Assembly: GCA_036323355.1 (NCBI GenBank)
Contig: AP028876.1
Coordinates: 744,001 to 808,000, forward strand
Length of the DNA stretch: 64,000 nucleotides
Direction of reading: 5' to 3'
From: Gottschalkiaceae bacterium SANA
GTDB taxonomy: Bacteria; Bacillota; Clostridia; Tissierellales; GPF-1
Below, one piece after another: positions 50,641 to 59,586 of this stretch. The stretch's first letter is position 1. The number at the start of each line of letters is the position of its first letter. A program made the position numbers and the translations under genes. The notes under the pieces are model-generated. The model saw only the letters and a program-made list of their open reading frames with translations, had not been told where the DNA came from and searched no databases.

Positions 50641-50856
50641 ATGATTGTGAATATATTTTGGGGTAGTTTGATGATTGCGGCAGGGCTGTTCCTGTTGATC
50701 TGCGCAAGTGTAAAGAGTGAATTTGTCGTTTATCGAATTTTGGCGGCACGGTCAAAAATTATTTGGGGTGAAAAGGTTTATCGTTTCCACCAAGTATCGG
50801 GCGGGTTGATTGTGATTTTTGGAATTTTGATGATTTTGGGGATTATTGGAAAGTGA
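50641..50856 (+). CDS. Small two-segment membrane protein
   Basis: A 71-residue protein with two membrane segments (about 7-23 and 51-68) and a short basic loop between. The ATG is nine bases after AAAGGAGA. It is unrecognised. It could share a transcript with the Cof-type gene 60 bases upstream. Confidence 0.65.
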   Translation: MIVNIFWGSLMIAAGLFLLICASVKSEFVVYRILAARSKIIWGEKVYRFHQVSGGLIVIFGILMILGIIGK

Positions 50857-50888
50857 AGTAGGCAATCATTTTATTTGTTCAATAAAAA

Positions 50889-50920
50889 AGATCTCCGCAA
50901 GTTTATTCTTGCGGAGATCT
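50889..50920 (-). terminator. Terminator of upp
   Basis: AGATCTCCGCAAG-N6-CTTGCGGAGATCT, a perfect 13-base stem. The T run lies on the minus strand, so it ends the upp transcript. Confidence 0.9.
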
Positions 50921-50926
50921 CGTTAT

Positions 50927-51556
50927 TTATTTTGTGCCGAAGATTCGGTCTCCTGCATCGCCAAGGCCTGGCGTGATGTAGCCGACTTCATTTAGATGCT
51001 CATCAATGGCAGTTGTGAAGATTTCGATATCTGGATGATGTTTGATCACAACATCAAGACCTTGTTGTGAGCAAACCAGACACATAATTTTGATGTCGGT
51101 AATACCGCGTTTTTTCAACAAATCTACGGCTGCAACGACAGAACCACCGGTTGCCAACATAGGCTCAGTGATAATCACTGTACGCTTGGTAATGTCTTGC
51201 GGTAATTTGCAGTAGTATTCTACTGGCTCCAAGGTTTCTTCGTTGCGATATAGACCGATGTGACCTACCTTTGCAACAGGAATTAATTCTAATACGCCAT
51301 CAACCATACCTAATCCAGCACGCAAGATGGGAACGATGGCAACTTTTTTGCCACTTACAACTTTTGAAGTTGTTGTTGAAACGGGTGTTTCAATTTCGAT
51401 ATCTTCCAATGGAAAATCACGAGTTACTTCGTATGCCATTAGCATAGCCACCTCGCGTACAAGTTCACGGAACTCTTTAGAGCCGGTTTCCTTCATCCGC
51501 AGGTGTGTTAATTTATGTTGCAGAAGCGGGTGATCCAATAATTTTACGTTTTTCAT
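50927..51556 (-). CDS. upp: Uracil phosphoribosyltransferase
   Basis: A 209-residue pyrimidine salvage enzyme that makes UMP from uracil and PRPP. The PRPP-binding loop is [17 protein letters not shown] and the uracil-binding C terminus reads [18 protein letters not shown]. Length is standard. The ATG follows AAGGAGG. It has a consensus promoter at 51589-51617. Confidence 0.97.
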   Translation of the reverse strand: MKNVKLLDHPLLQHKLTHLRMKETGSKEFRELVREVAMLMAYEVTRDFPLEDIEIETPVSTTTSKVVSGKKVAIVPILRAGLGMVDGVLELIPVAKVGHIGLYRNEETLEPVEYYCKLPQDITKRTVIITEPMLATGGSVVAAVDLLKKRGITDIKIMCLVCSQQGLDVVIKHHPDIEIFTTAIDEHLNEVGYITPGLGDAGDRIFGTK

Positions 51557-51588
51557 GATTCAGCCTCCTTCAAAATTTCATCCTTACT

Positions 51589-51617
51589 ATCATAAGTATA
51601 ATCGACTTGTTTGTCAA
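51589..51617 (-). promoter_or_regulatory. Promoter of upp
   Basis: On the minus strand TTGACA (51617-51612), 17-base spacer, TATGAT (51594-51589). Confidence 0.78.
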
Positions 51618-51682
51618 TGAAAAGAACCGATTTGGAAATTTCTATGGTACACTGAATACAACAAATGGGGGGAGATTGATTG

Positions 51683-52495
51683 ATGAAGGTAATCGCATTG
51701 GATTTAGACGGAACGTTATTGGATAAAAAGAAAAAAATCTCAGCTCCAAATCAAAAAAGACTGCTGGAATTGCGCAAGCAGGGTGTTAAAATCGTTTTGG
51801 CTTCAGGGCGATCAGCATCAGCCATGCGGCTCTATTACAATCAACTGGGTTTGGATGAGCCCATCGTTTGCTGTAATGGCGCATTGGTGATGGAGCCTAA
51901 GAACGGGAATATACTTGCATCCCATGCAATTGAGAAAGATGATCTAGATCGGGCTGTGGCGATTCTCGAAGGGGAGAAGGCCTATTACTTGGCCTATACG
52001 GATTTAACCCTGTGGTTGCCATCGGTTAAATTCACCATGAAAAAATGGATTGAACGAAATCGAAAATTGGCACCGGAAGACCAGGTTGATATTCAGATTC
52101 GTCCAGACTTTAAAAACTTGTTCCAGGAAGAACTGATCTATAAATTATTGATTTTTTGTGCGGATGAGAAAGAGAAAAAACGAAGGTTCGAAAAACTTCG
52201 CCAGTTGAAGGGACTCGAGGTTATTGATTCCATGCCGGGTGCGATTGATGTGATGCACCATGACGTAACAAAGGCTGACGGCTTGAAAGTAATTGCAGAC
52301 TATTATGGAATCACCATGGAGGAAATTATCTTTATGGGGGACCATAATAACGATGTAGAAGCGTTGAAACAGGCTGGGGTTGGGGTTGCCATGGGCAATG
52401 CGACAGATGCGGCAAGGAAAGCGGCGGATTGGCAGACGGCTGATCATGAAGAAGACGGGGTAAAACTTGCTTTGGATCGATTATTTGCTTTTTAG
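51683..52495 (+). CDS. Cof-type HAD phosphatase, paralogue of 49764
   Basis: A 270-residue HAD phosphatase. Motif I is VIALDLDGTLLDKK, motif II is IVLASGRSAS, the lysine is in VTKADGLKV and motif IV is MGDHNNDVEALKQ. It shares the layout of the 49764 product, with a different cap. ATG 51683 follows a GGGGGGAG site. The sigma-54 activator starts nine bases after its stop, so the two may be co-transcribed. Confidence 0.92.
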   Translation: MKVIALDLDGTLLDKKKKISAPNQKRLLELRKQGVKIVLASGRSASAMRLYYNQLGLDEPIVCCNGALVMEPKNGNILASHAIEKDDLDRAVAILEGEKAYYLAYTDLTLWLPSVKFTMKKWIERNRKLAPEDQVDIQIRPDFKNLFQEELIYKLLIFCADEKEKKRRFEKLRQLKGLEVIDSMPGAIDVMHHDVTKADGLKVIADYYGITMEEIIFMGDHNNDVEALKQAGVGVAMGNATDAARKAADWQTADHEEDGVKLALDRLFAF

Positions 52496-52504
52496 GAGGA
52501 GCGG

Positions 52505-54358
52505 ATGAAGGGACGATTGGGGATTATCGCAAACAGCGAAGCGTTGAAGCAGCGGATTGCACAATGTTATCCCGGGGAGTTGGCTCGGGAAGAAATTCGG
52601 ATTGAAGTGTATGAAGAGGGCAGACTTGCGGTGCAGGCCAAAGAAATGGTGCGCCAAGGTGCACGAGTATTGATTGCCCGTTCTGGCGCCTATGAATGGG
52701 TTGTCAAAAGCGTATCTGTTCCTGTTATTCGATTGAAGATTACAGCGACAGACATTATCTTTTCCTTGAAGGAAGCGGAACGCCTGGGAAAGAAAATTGT
52801 CTTTATTCAGCGAGATCATATTGCTTTTTCTTTTGAGGAATGGGAAGCGATTTTGGATCTGTCTGTTCCGGTACAGGTAGAGTACTATCATAATCCGGAA
52901 GAGGTGGAACCGATTATCCAAAGCTACGCCAGTCGGGGAGAATCGGTTACTTTTGTGGGCGGCGGCTTGAGTCACACCTTGGCCCCAGTTTATGGATTCG
53001 ATTCCATTTTTGTTAATGCCTCGGAAGAGTCCATTCGCGAGACAGTTCATTCTGCTAAGCAATTGATAGGCAAATTGGAACGGGAAATGGTACGTTCTGA
53101 ATTGGTGGAAAATATGTTGGAAAAGGTTCATGATGCGGTTCTTGCTGTGGATGAGACGGGCGTGGTATCCATTTTTAATGAGCGAGCCCGTCTATTGTTA
53201 AAAAGGGAAAGGGTCGATGTTGTTAATCATTCTATTTTAGAGGTGTTGCCAGAGCTTGCTTTTTTACATGATGCGCTAACAACAGGTCAGTCCATTACGG
53301 AATCGATCCGTGTGCTACATGCAGATCTAATTGTAAGCGTCAATGCGACCTTGATTTTTGTTGACGAGCAGATTAAAGGCGTGCTGTGCACCTTTCAAGA
53401 CATTACACATTTGCAGATGTTAGAAAAGAAAATTCGCTTTCAGCTGAATAAACGAGGTTTGATTGCCAAGCTTACCTTTAGGGATATGATTGCCGTGGAT
53501 CCGGTCAGCCTTTCTTGTCGCCAAGCGGCCAAGGCCATGGCAAAAACCGAGGGGACCATTTTGATCTATGGGGAAAGTGGGGTTGGAAAAGAGGTTTACG
53601 CCCAAAGCATTCATAATGTAAGCAGGCGGAGTCACGCACCTTTTGTTGCCGTGAATTGTGCGGCATTGACGGAGACTCTCTTGGAAAGCGAGTTATTTGG
53701 ATATGAAGAGGGTGCTTTTACGGGAGCGAGAAAAGGGGGAAAACCAGGACTTTTTGAATTGGCCCATGGAGGAACCATCTTTTTAGATGAAATTAATAGC
53801 ATTACACCTGGGCTGCAGGTAAAACTCTTACGTGTGTTAGAGGAACGAGAGGTGATGCGGATTGGGTCGGATTATGTAATTCCCCTCGATGTTCGGATCA
53901 TTGCTGCTTCTGATGTTTCTTTAAAGCAAAATGTTGCACAGGGACAATTTCGTGCCGATTTATTTTATCGTCTCGATGTGTTGGAATTAATGATTCCACC
54001 GCTTCGGGATCGTAAGGCGGATATTCCACGTATGTTTGAACGGTTTTTAGAAGAAATGAAGACAGATCGAAGCCTAGAGGGAGTAGAATCGCAATTGATG
54101 GCCTATGATTGGCCAGGAAATGTGCGGGAGCTGCGCAATGCGGCTCAGCGTTATGCCTTATTGGGATCTTTGAATCTTGATCAGACCAAGACGCAGGCAA
54201 AAGTTGTGGAAGAGGGTGTCATTTCAATCCGTGAAATTCAACAGCGGGTGGAAACGGAAGTGATCGACATGTTGCTTCGAGCCGGGCACAATAAAACAGA
54301 GATTGCAAAAATTTTAGGGATTAGCCGAACGGCACTGTGGAAGAAAACGAAGGAGTAA
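52505..54358 (+). CDS. Sigma-54-dependent activator with PrpR-type N-terminal sensor
   Basis: A 617-residue transcriptional activator. A PrpR_N-type sensor (about 1-190; VYEEGRLAVQAKEMVRQG and LIARSGAYEWVVK) is followed by a PAS domain (about 200-310), a sigma-54 AAA+ domain (about 325-550) and an HTH_8/Fis-type HTH (about 575-617). The AAA+ part has Walker A GESGVGKE (about 356), the sigma-54 contact loop GAFTGA (about 402), and Walker B GTIFLDEI. The ATG follows AGGAGGAG. It probably activates the -24/-12 promoter ahead of ptb. The small-molecule ligand is unknown. Confidence 0.93.
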   Translation: MKGRLGIIANSEALKQRIAQCYPGELAREEIRIEVYEEGRLAVQAKEMVRQGARVLIARSGAYEWVVKSVSVPVIRLKITATDIIFSLKEAERLGKKIVFIQRDHIAFSFEEWEAILDLSVPVQVEYYHNPEEVEPIIQSYASRGESVTFVGGGLSHTLAPVYGFDSIFVNASEESIRETVHSAKQLIGKLEREMVRSELVENMLEKVHDAVLAVDETGVVSIFNERARLLLKRERVDVVNHSILEVLPELAFLHDALTTGQSITESIRVLHADLIVSVNATLIFVDEQIKGVLCTFQDITHLQMLEKKIRFQLNKRGLIAKLTFRDMIAVDPVSLSCRQAAKAMAKTEGTILIYGESGVGKEVYAQSIHNVSRRSHAPFVAVNCAALTETLLESELFGYEEGAFTGARKGGKPGLFELAHGGTIFLDEINSITPGLQVKLLRVLEEREVMRIGSDYVIPLDVRIIAASDVSLKQNVAQGQFRADLFYRLDVLELMIPPLRDRKADIPRMFERFLEEMKTDRSLEGVESQLMAYDWPGNVRELRNAAQRYALLGSLNLDQTKTQAKVVEEGVISIREIQQRVETEVIDMLLRAGHNKTEIAKILGISRTALWKKTKE

Positions 54359-54368
54359 GTGTTAAGCA

Positions 54369-54388
54369 ATGTTTACATAAGTTAACAT
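54369..54388. promoter_or_regulatory. Candidate upstream activator site of the ptb operon
   Basis: ATGTTTAC-ATAA-GTTAACAT (7 of 8 symmetric positions) lies about 190 bases ahead of the predicted start, a usual distance for enhancer-like sites of sigma-54 activators. The regulator encoded just upstream is the likely binder. Confidence 0.45.
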
Positions 54389-54410
54389 GAGTGAAATGGC
54401 ATGAAATTGA

Positions 54411-54435
54411 AACGGGGAGAAATCCCCGTTTTTTT
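54411..54435 (+). terminator. Terminator of the sigma-54 activator gene
   Basis: AACGGGGA-GAAA-TCCCCGTT followed by five more T residues. Confidence 0.92.
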
Positions 54436-54548
54436 GTTGCAATGACCAATGGATCTTGACCCAGGAAATGGCTAAATGGTCAAATTTGCTATGAACAGGT
54501 TAAGGCTAAGAGGGTCAGGAAGGGATAAAGTTTGTGACTGAATTCATT

Positions 54549-54564
54549 TGGCATGAAATGTGCA
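54549..54564 (+). promoter_or_regulatory. Sigma-54 (-24/-12) promoter of the ptb-ior-buk operon
   Basis: TTGGCATGAAATGTGCAA. GG at 54550-54551 and GC at 54562-54563 are separated by the exact ten bases required at -24/-12. The match to TGGCAC-N5-TTGC is good. The start would be near 54575, about 20 bases before the ptb ATG. No sigma-A promoter is needed. Confidence 0.83.
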
Positions 54565-54595
54565 ATAGAGGGGGGAAGAAGGACGAGGTGATGAA

Positions 54596-55522
54596 ATGAT
54601 TCAACATGTTAAAGAACTCATTACACAGGCGCAGAAACAAAATTCCATGCGACTGGCAGTGGTTGCCGCCGAAGAAGCGGAAGTGTTAAAGGCGGTTCAC
54701 GAAGCCGTGGAAAAGGGGATAATTGAAGCCATTCTTTTCGGTGAGATCGGAGCAATGAAGAAAATTGCTGAAGCCCAGGGTATTAATCTTTCCTCTTTTA
54801 AACTTGTTAAAGCAGATAATATGCAGGAATCGGCACGACTTGCAGTCCAGTATGTTCGGGAAGGTAAGGCAGATTTTCTTATGAAGGGATTGGTGGATAC
54901 GTCCATCTTTCTAAAGGCAGTTTTAGATAAGGAGAATGGACTTAGAACGGGTCAACTCTTAAGTCATGTCATGGTGTACGAGGTGCCGACTTACCATAAA
55001 CTATTGCTTTTGACCGATGGTGGAATGAATTTGTATCCGGATCTTGAAAAAAAAGGGCAGATTTTAAGAAACAGCGCTCATGTATCTCGCGCGTTGGGAA
55101 ATCTAGAGATCAAGGTTGCCTGTCTGGCAGCCAAGGAGAAAGTGAATCCAAAGATGCCTGCAACCGTGGATGCGGATGGCTTGAAGCAAGAGGGCTTGGC
55201 AGGAAAATTTGGGGATGATGTCGTGGTGGAAGGCCCCATGGCCTTGGACTTGGCTATTTCCAAACGAGCTGCAAAAATTAAGGGATACGAAAGTCCGGTT
55301 GCCGGTGAGGCGGATATCCTTTTGGTACCGAATATTGAGATGGGAAATGGGATTGGAAAAGCCATGACGTATTTTGCAAAAAGTCAATCAGCTGGCATAG
55401 TCATGGGTGCAAGTGTACCCGTTGTATTGACGTCTCGAGCGGATTCCCATGAGGATAAGTTAAATTCGATTGCACTGGGGAGTGTGGTTGCTGAATGGAT
55501 TAAAGAAGGGGGTAAAAAATGA
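54596..55522 (+). CDS. ptb: Phosphate acyltransferase (phosphotransbutyrylase type)
   Basis: A 308-residue enzyme of the phosphate acetyl/butyryltransferase family. LLLTDGGMNLYPDLEKKGQIL (about 141-160) and VPNIEMGNGIGKAMTYFA (about 245-262) are family segments. It swaps CoA for phosphate on butyryl-CoA or related branched or aryl acyl-CoA. The stop overlaps iorA by four bases. Together with buk it would turn acyl-CoA made by IorAB into ATP and free acid. Confidence 0.92.
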   Translation: MIQHVKELITQAQKQNSMRLAVVAAEEAEVLKAVHEAVEKGIIEAILFGEIGAMKKIAEAQGINLSSFKLVKADNMQESARLAVQYVREGKADFLMKGLVDTSIFLKAVLDKENGLRTGQLLSHVMVYEVPTYHKLLLLTDGGMNLYPDLEKKGQILRNSAHVSRALGNLEIKVACLAAKEKVNPKMPATVDADGLKQEGLAGKFGDDVVVEGPMALDLAISKRAAKIKGYESPVAGEADILLVPNIEMGNGIGKAMTYFAKSQSAGIVMGASVPVVLTSRADSHEDKLNSIALGSVVAEWIKEGGKK

Positions 55523-57306
55523 AAACATTAATGACAGGCAATGAAGCGATTGCACGAGGCGCTTATGAAGCGGGTGTGACCTATGCGTGTGCATATCCGG
55601 GAACGCCCAGTACCGAGATTCTTGAAAATACCGCACGCTATAAAGAGGATCTGCTTGCGGAATGGGCACCCAACGAGAAGGTGGCCTTAGAATCGGCAAT
55701 TGGTGCTTCGATTGCGGGAGCGCGTAGCTTTGCCGCCATGAAGCATGTCGGCGTTAATGTGGCTGCAGACCCCTTGTTCTCTTTTGCCTATACGGGTGTT
55801 ACAGGTGGTATGGTGTTGATTACGGCGGATGAGCCAGGACAGCATTCTTCTCAAAATGAGCAGGACAATCGGAATTATGCTTGGTTTGCCAAGATCCCAT
55901 TGGTGGAGCCTTCCAATAGCCAGGAGTCAAAGGATTTCTTTAAAGAAGCCTTTACCATTAGCGAAACCTTCAATACGCCAGTTCTATTTCGGATAACGAC
56001 CCGTGTTTGCCATTCCAAGAGCGTTGTGGAATTGCAGGAACGCGTGGAAGTTGGCGTTCACGCCTATGAAAAAAACATCAAAAAATATATCACGGTTCCC
56101 GCTCACAGTCGGGTTCTACGTGAGGAACTAGAAGAGCGCCTTGGTCAATTGGCAAAGTATGCGGAAACAACACCACTTAACCAGGTGGAATGGCATGACA
56201 AAAAGATTGGAATTGTGGTTTCGGGCATGAGCTATCATTACGCCAAAGAGGTATACGGTGACACGGCTTCTTACTTAAAACTCGGATTTACCCATCCAAT
56301 GCCAATGAATATGATTAAGGACTTTGCCAAAGAGGTGGATACCCTTTATGTGATTGAGGAAAATGACCCATTGATGGAAAGAGCGATCAAGGCGGAAGGA
56401 ATTTCGATCATTGGAAAGGAATTGTTCCCAATTTATGGAGAAATGACATCCGATCGATTACGGGAAGCAGCTTTTGGAAAAACAAATCCTCTTGTTGAAT
56501 TCGATCAGGAAAAGGTGGTTCCTCGACCACCAACCCTTTGTGCAGGCTGTCCGCACCGTGGTCTCTTCTATGAGCTTGGCAAAAAGAAGAATGTGATGAT
56601 CACCGGTGATATCGGCTGTTACACCTTAGGCTTTGCTCAACCATATAACGCAATGGATACAACCATTTGCATGGGTGCTTCCGTGTCAATGGGGCATGGT
56701 GCGCAACAGGTGTTTAACCGCTATACCGATTCGGAAAAAAAAGTGGTTTCCGTTCTGGGGGATTCAACGTTCTTCCATACAGGAATCAACTCCCTGCTGA
56801 CTGTGTCGTATAACCGCAGCAATACAGTAACGATTATTCTAGACAATCGCATTACAGGCATGACGGGGCATCAGCAAAATCCGGGAACGGGCTACACCCT
56901 GCAGGGCATGCCAACAAAGATCGTGGAAATCGAACCTTTGGTTCGTGCCTGTGGGATTGATCGTGTTCGTACCATCGATCCGAATCGTCTTGACCAGGTG
57001 AAAGAAGCTTTGGATTGGGCCTTGGAATTGGATGAACCTTCGGTCATTATTACCCGTTGGCCTTGTGTATTGATGAAGTTGTCTGATCATGATGTCGAGG
57101 AATTTGGCGATTACAAGCATATTTGCCAGGTAGAGACGGATACTTGCATCGGTTGTAAAAAGTGTACCAAGACAGGTTGTCCAGCGATTTCTTTTGATCG
57201 TGAATTGAAGAAATCAAGCATTGATCCCATGCAATGCGTGGGCTGTGAGGTCTGCATGCAGGTTTGTCCTGTAGGCGCAATCAAGGTGAAAGGGGTACAA
57301 TCATGA
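55519..57306 (+). CDS. iorA: Indolepyruvate:ferredoxin oxidoreductase, alpha subunit
   Basis: A 595-residue alpha subunit. The pyrimidine-binding part (about 1-180) opens TGNEAIARGAYEAGVTYACA. The TPP-binding part (about 335-510) has CAGCPHRGLFYEL and VVSVLGDSTFFHTG. Two ferredoxin motifs lie at the C terminus (CIGCKKCTKTGCP and CVGCEVCMQVCP, about 541-585). With IorB it oxidises aryl- or indole-pyruvates to acyl-CoA and reduces ferredoxin. It overlaps ptb and is closely followed by iorB. Confidence 0.95.
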   Translation: MKTLMTGNEAIARGAYEAGVTYACAYPGTPSTEILENTARYKEDLLAEWAPNEKVALESAIGASIAGARSFAAMKHVGVNVAADPLFSFAYTGVTGGMVLITADEPGQHSSQNEQDNRNYAWFAKIPLVEPSNSQESKDFFKEAFTISETFNTPVLFRITTRVCHSKSVVELQERVEVGVHAYEKNIKKYITVPAHSRVLREELEERLGQLAKYAETTPLNQVEWHDKKIGIVVSGMSYHYAKEVYGDTASYLKLGFTHPMPMNMIKDFAKEVDTLYVIEENDPLMERAIKAEGISIIGKELFPIYGEMTSDRLREAAFGKTNPLVEFDQEKVVPRPPTLCAGCPHRGLFYELGKKKNVMITGDIGCYTLGFAQPYNAMDTTICMGASVSMGHGAQQVFNRYTDSEKKVVSVLGDSTFFHTGINSLLTVSYNRSNTVTIILDNRITGMTGHQQNPGTGYTLQGMPTKIVEIEPLVRACGIDRVRTIDPNRLDQVKEALDWALELDEPSVIITRWPCVLMKLSDHDVEEFGDYKHICQVETDTCIGCKKCTKTGCPAISFDRELKKSSIDPMQCVGCEVCMQVCPVGAIKVKGVQS

Positions 57307-57911
57307 ATGATACAAAAAGCATTCTCTTGGTAGGTGTTGGCGGACAGGGAACGATTTTAGCAAGTAAATTGTTGACACTCGGATTATTAGAAGCGGGATA
57401 TGATGTGAAGATGAGTGAAATCCACGGGATGAGCCAACGCGGTGGTTCGGTTTCGTCGCAGGTGCGCTACGGCACCGATGTCCAATCTCCTGTTATCGAA
57501 AAAGGTGGTGCAGATATCTTGGTTGCCTTTGAAAGAATGGAAGCTCTTCGATGGTTGGACCACGTGAAACCAGAAGGACAGGTTGTTGTTTGTGATACGG
57601 CCATTGAGTCTATGCCAATGAAAGTAGGCAAGGCTATTTATTCAAAAGAAATTATTCAGGAATTGAAATCTAGAATTAAAACAAGAGTGATTCCTGCTGT
57701 TGAGCTAGCCAAAGAACTCGGCAATGAGCGAGTGATGAATGTGATTTTATTGGGTGCATTGGTTCGTTCCATGGGACTTGAATCCATCGATTGGAATCAG
57801 TTGATTGCAGACCAAGTCAAGCCGAAATTTGTAGCATTGAACCATCAGGCGATTCAGATTGGCATGGATCAGGTATCAAAGAAAGAGCTTTCTCATTCAA
57901 CGGCGGTATAG
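57303..57911 (+). CDS. iorB: Indolepyruvate:ferredoxin oxidoreductase, beta subunit
   Basis: A 202-residue subunit. ILLVGVGGQGTILASKLL (about 6-23) and EIHGMSQRGGSVSSQVRYG are the gamma-domain signatures. ATG 57303 overlaps the iorA stop by four bases and follows AAAGGGG; upstream extension is rejected. The next gene starts directly after its stop. Confidence 0.94.
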   Translation: MNDTKSILLVGVGGQGTILASKLLTLGLLEAGYDVKMSEIHGMSQRGGSVSSQVRYGTDVQSPVIEKGGADILVAFERMEALRWLDHVKPEGQVVVCDTAIESMPMKVGKAIYSKEIIQELKSRIKTRVIPAVELAKELGNERVMNVILLGALVRSMGLESIDWNQLIADQVKPKFVALNHQAIQIGMDQVSKKELSHSTAV

Positions 57912-58466
57912 ATGAAAAATTTACTTGCGATCTATATGGATTGGAATGCGCAAGCACCATTCGTTATGGCCTTTATGAAATTTGCGATTCTTGCCAGCTT
58001 GGGCGAAGCCCTCGCCGTAAGGATCCAAACAGGAAAGAAGGGAATTGTAGCGGGATGGCAAAAGAAGGCAATTGTATGGGGATTTTTAGGCATGGCTGTT
58101 GCATGGGTATTTCCGATCTATGCAGCGGGTGTTGCCAGCTTGGGGTTTTCGTCTAGGTTGTTGACTGCATTTTTAACATCGTTAACCATGAACCTTTCTT
58201 TCGGACCGGTTTTGATGGTCACTCATCGAATCAGCGACACGCGGATTGAATTGAAGGAAAAGGGGGCAACGGCAACGGCTCAAGCAATTTTTGACGCCAA
58301 TGATTGGTTGGGATTTTTTCGGTTTGCCCTGGTAAAAACGAATCTGCTTTTTTGGATACCCATGCACACGGTTACTTTTCTTTTACCGCCCGTGTGGAGA
58401 CTATTAATGGCTGCGGTGCTATCTATGGCGCTAGGAATCTTGTTGGCCTTTGCACGACGCAGATGA
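57912..58466 (+). CDS. Uncharacterised membrane protein within the ptb-ior-buk operon
   Basis: A 184-residue protein with about four or five membrane segments (around 17-35, 52-77, 80-100, 133-152, 157-180). The C-terminal half has a pattern (KTNLLFWIPMHTVTFLLPP then R) faintly like Mpv17/PMP22 proteins, but I cannot assign it. It begins at the base after the iorB stop and ends 10 bases before buk, so it is a bona fide operon member. A link to substrate entry or product acid exit is an inference. Confidence 0.65.
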   Translation: MKNLLAIYMDWNAQAPFVMAFMKFAILASLGEALAVRIQTGKKGIVAGWQKKAIVWGFLGMAVAWVFPIYAAGVASLGFSSRLLTAFLTSLTMNLSFGPVLMVTHRISDTRIELKEKGATATAQAIFDANDWLGFFRFALVKTNLLFWIPMHTVTFLLPPVWRLLMAAVLSMALGILLAFARRR

Positions 58467-58476
58467 GGAGAAAAAG

Positions 58477-59550
58477 ATGAAACGAATTTTAGCGATTAAT
58501 CCAGGTTCAACGTCAACAAAAATTGCCTGGTATGAAGATCAAAAGCAGGTTTTCTCTCAGGGAATTGACCATCCTGTTGATGAATTGGAAAAATTTGCTC
58601 ATGTACAGGATCAATTTGCTATGCGGAAAAATGCGATTGAAGTGCTTTTAGAGGATAAAGGCCTTGACTATCACGACCTGGATGGTTTTGTTGGTCGCGG
58701 CGGATTGTTGCCGCCTGTTTCTTCTGGCGCATATCGCGTGAATCAAGCCATGGTGGATCGTCTGACAAACAGGCCCTTGGTAGAACATGCATCTAATTTG
58801 GGCGCCTTAATTGCTTTCGCCTTTGCAGAAGAGTTGGACGTTCCGGCTTATATCTATGATTCTGTAGCGGTTGATGAAATGATGCCGATTGCAAAGATTT
58901 CCGGTATGCCGGAAATCAAACGACAGTCCTTTTCCCATGCTTTAAATGCACGGGCTATGGCGATGAAAACAGCAAGGGAACTTGAACGATCTTATGAAGA
59001 CATGAATTTGATTGTTGCACACTTGGGCGGAGGTATTTCTGTTACCGCGCATCAAAAGGGAAGAATGGTGGATTTAGTTTCTGATGATGAAGGATCATTT
59101 TCACCGGAACGTGTTGGTGGTTTGCCTAGCCGTTCTCTTATGAAATTATGTTATTCGGGAGACTATGATGCGGGAGTCATGAAGAAAAAATTGCAGGGGA
59201 AAGGCGGATTCAGCGCCTATTTAGCTACACTAGATGCGCGGGAAGTCGAGCGGATGATTTTGAAAGGTGATGAAAAAGCCAAATTAATCTATGAGGCCAT
59301 GGCCTACCAAATTGCGAAAAGTATTGCGCAACTCTCGGTTGTCTTTAAAGGTGAATTGGATGGGATTGTGATTACAGGGGGTATTGCCTACTCGAAAATG
59401 ATAACGGATTGGATTGTTGAACGGATTTCATTTTTAGCGCCTGTGTACTTGCAAGCTGGGGAGCATGAATTGGAAAGTTTGGCCTTTGGTGCCTTACGCG
59501 TTTTGGAAGGCAGCGAAGCAGCAAAAGAATATAAGGAAAACGAAGAATAA
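58477..59550 (+). CDS. buk: Butyrate (branched/aryl acyl) kinase
   Basis: A 357-residue acetokinase-family kinase. ILAINPGSTSTKIAWYED is the N-terminal phosphate motif, VAHLGGGISVTAH and ITGGIAYSKMI are family motifs. It makes ATP and free acid from acyl phosphate. The ATG follows GAGGAGAAA; upstream frame at 58450 overlaps the membrane protein. It ends the operon before a strong terminator. Confidence 0.94.
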   Translation: MKRILAINPGSTSTKIAWYEDQKQVFSQGIDHPVDELEKFAHVQDQFAMRKNAIEVLLEDKGLDYHDLDGFVGRGGLLPPVSSGAYRVNQAMVDRLTNRPLVEHASNLGALIAFAFAEELDVPAYIYDSVAVDEMMPIAKISGMPEIKRQSFSHALNARAMAMKTARELERSYEDMNLIVAHLGGGISVTAHQKGRMVDLVSDDEGSFSPERVGGLPSRSLMKLCYSGDYDAGVMKKKLQGKGGFSAYLATLDAREVERMILKGDEKAKLIYEAMAYQIAKSIAQLSVVFKGELDGIVITGGIAYSKMITDWIVERISFLAPVYLQAGEHELESLAFGALRVLEGSEAAKEYKENEE

Positions 59551-59558
59551 CTAAGGAC

Positions 59559-59586
59559 AACCTCCCAAATGGGAGGTTATCTTTTT
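59559..59586 (+). terminator. Terminator of the ptb-ior-buk operon
   Basis: AACCTCCC-AAAT-GGGAGGTT then ATCTTTTT. Confidence 0.88.

Noticed and set aside
54397-54407. Second copy of TGGCATGAAAT upstream of the ptb promoter
   Set aside because: It is identical to the -24 region, but the GC at the -12 position is absent, so it is not a promoter.
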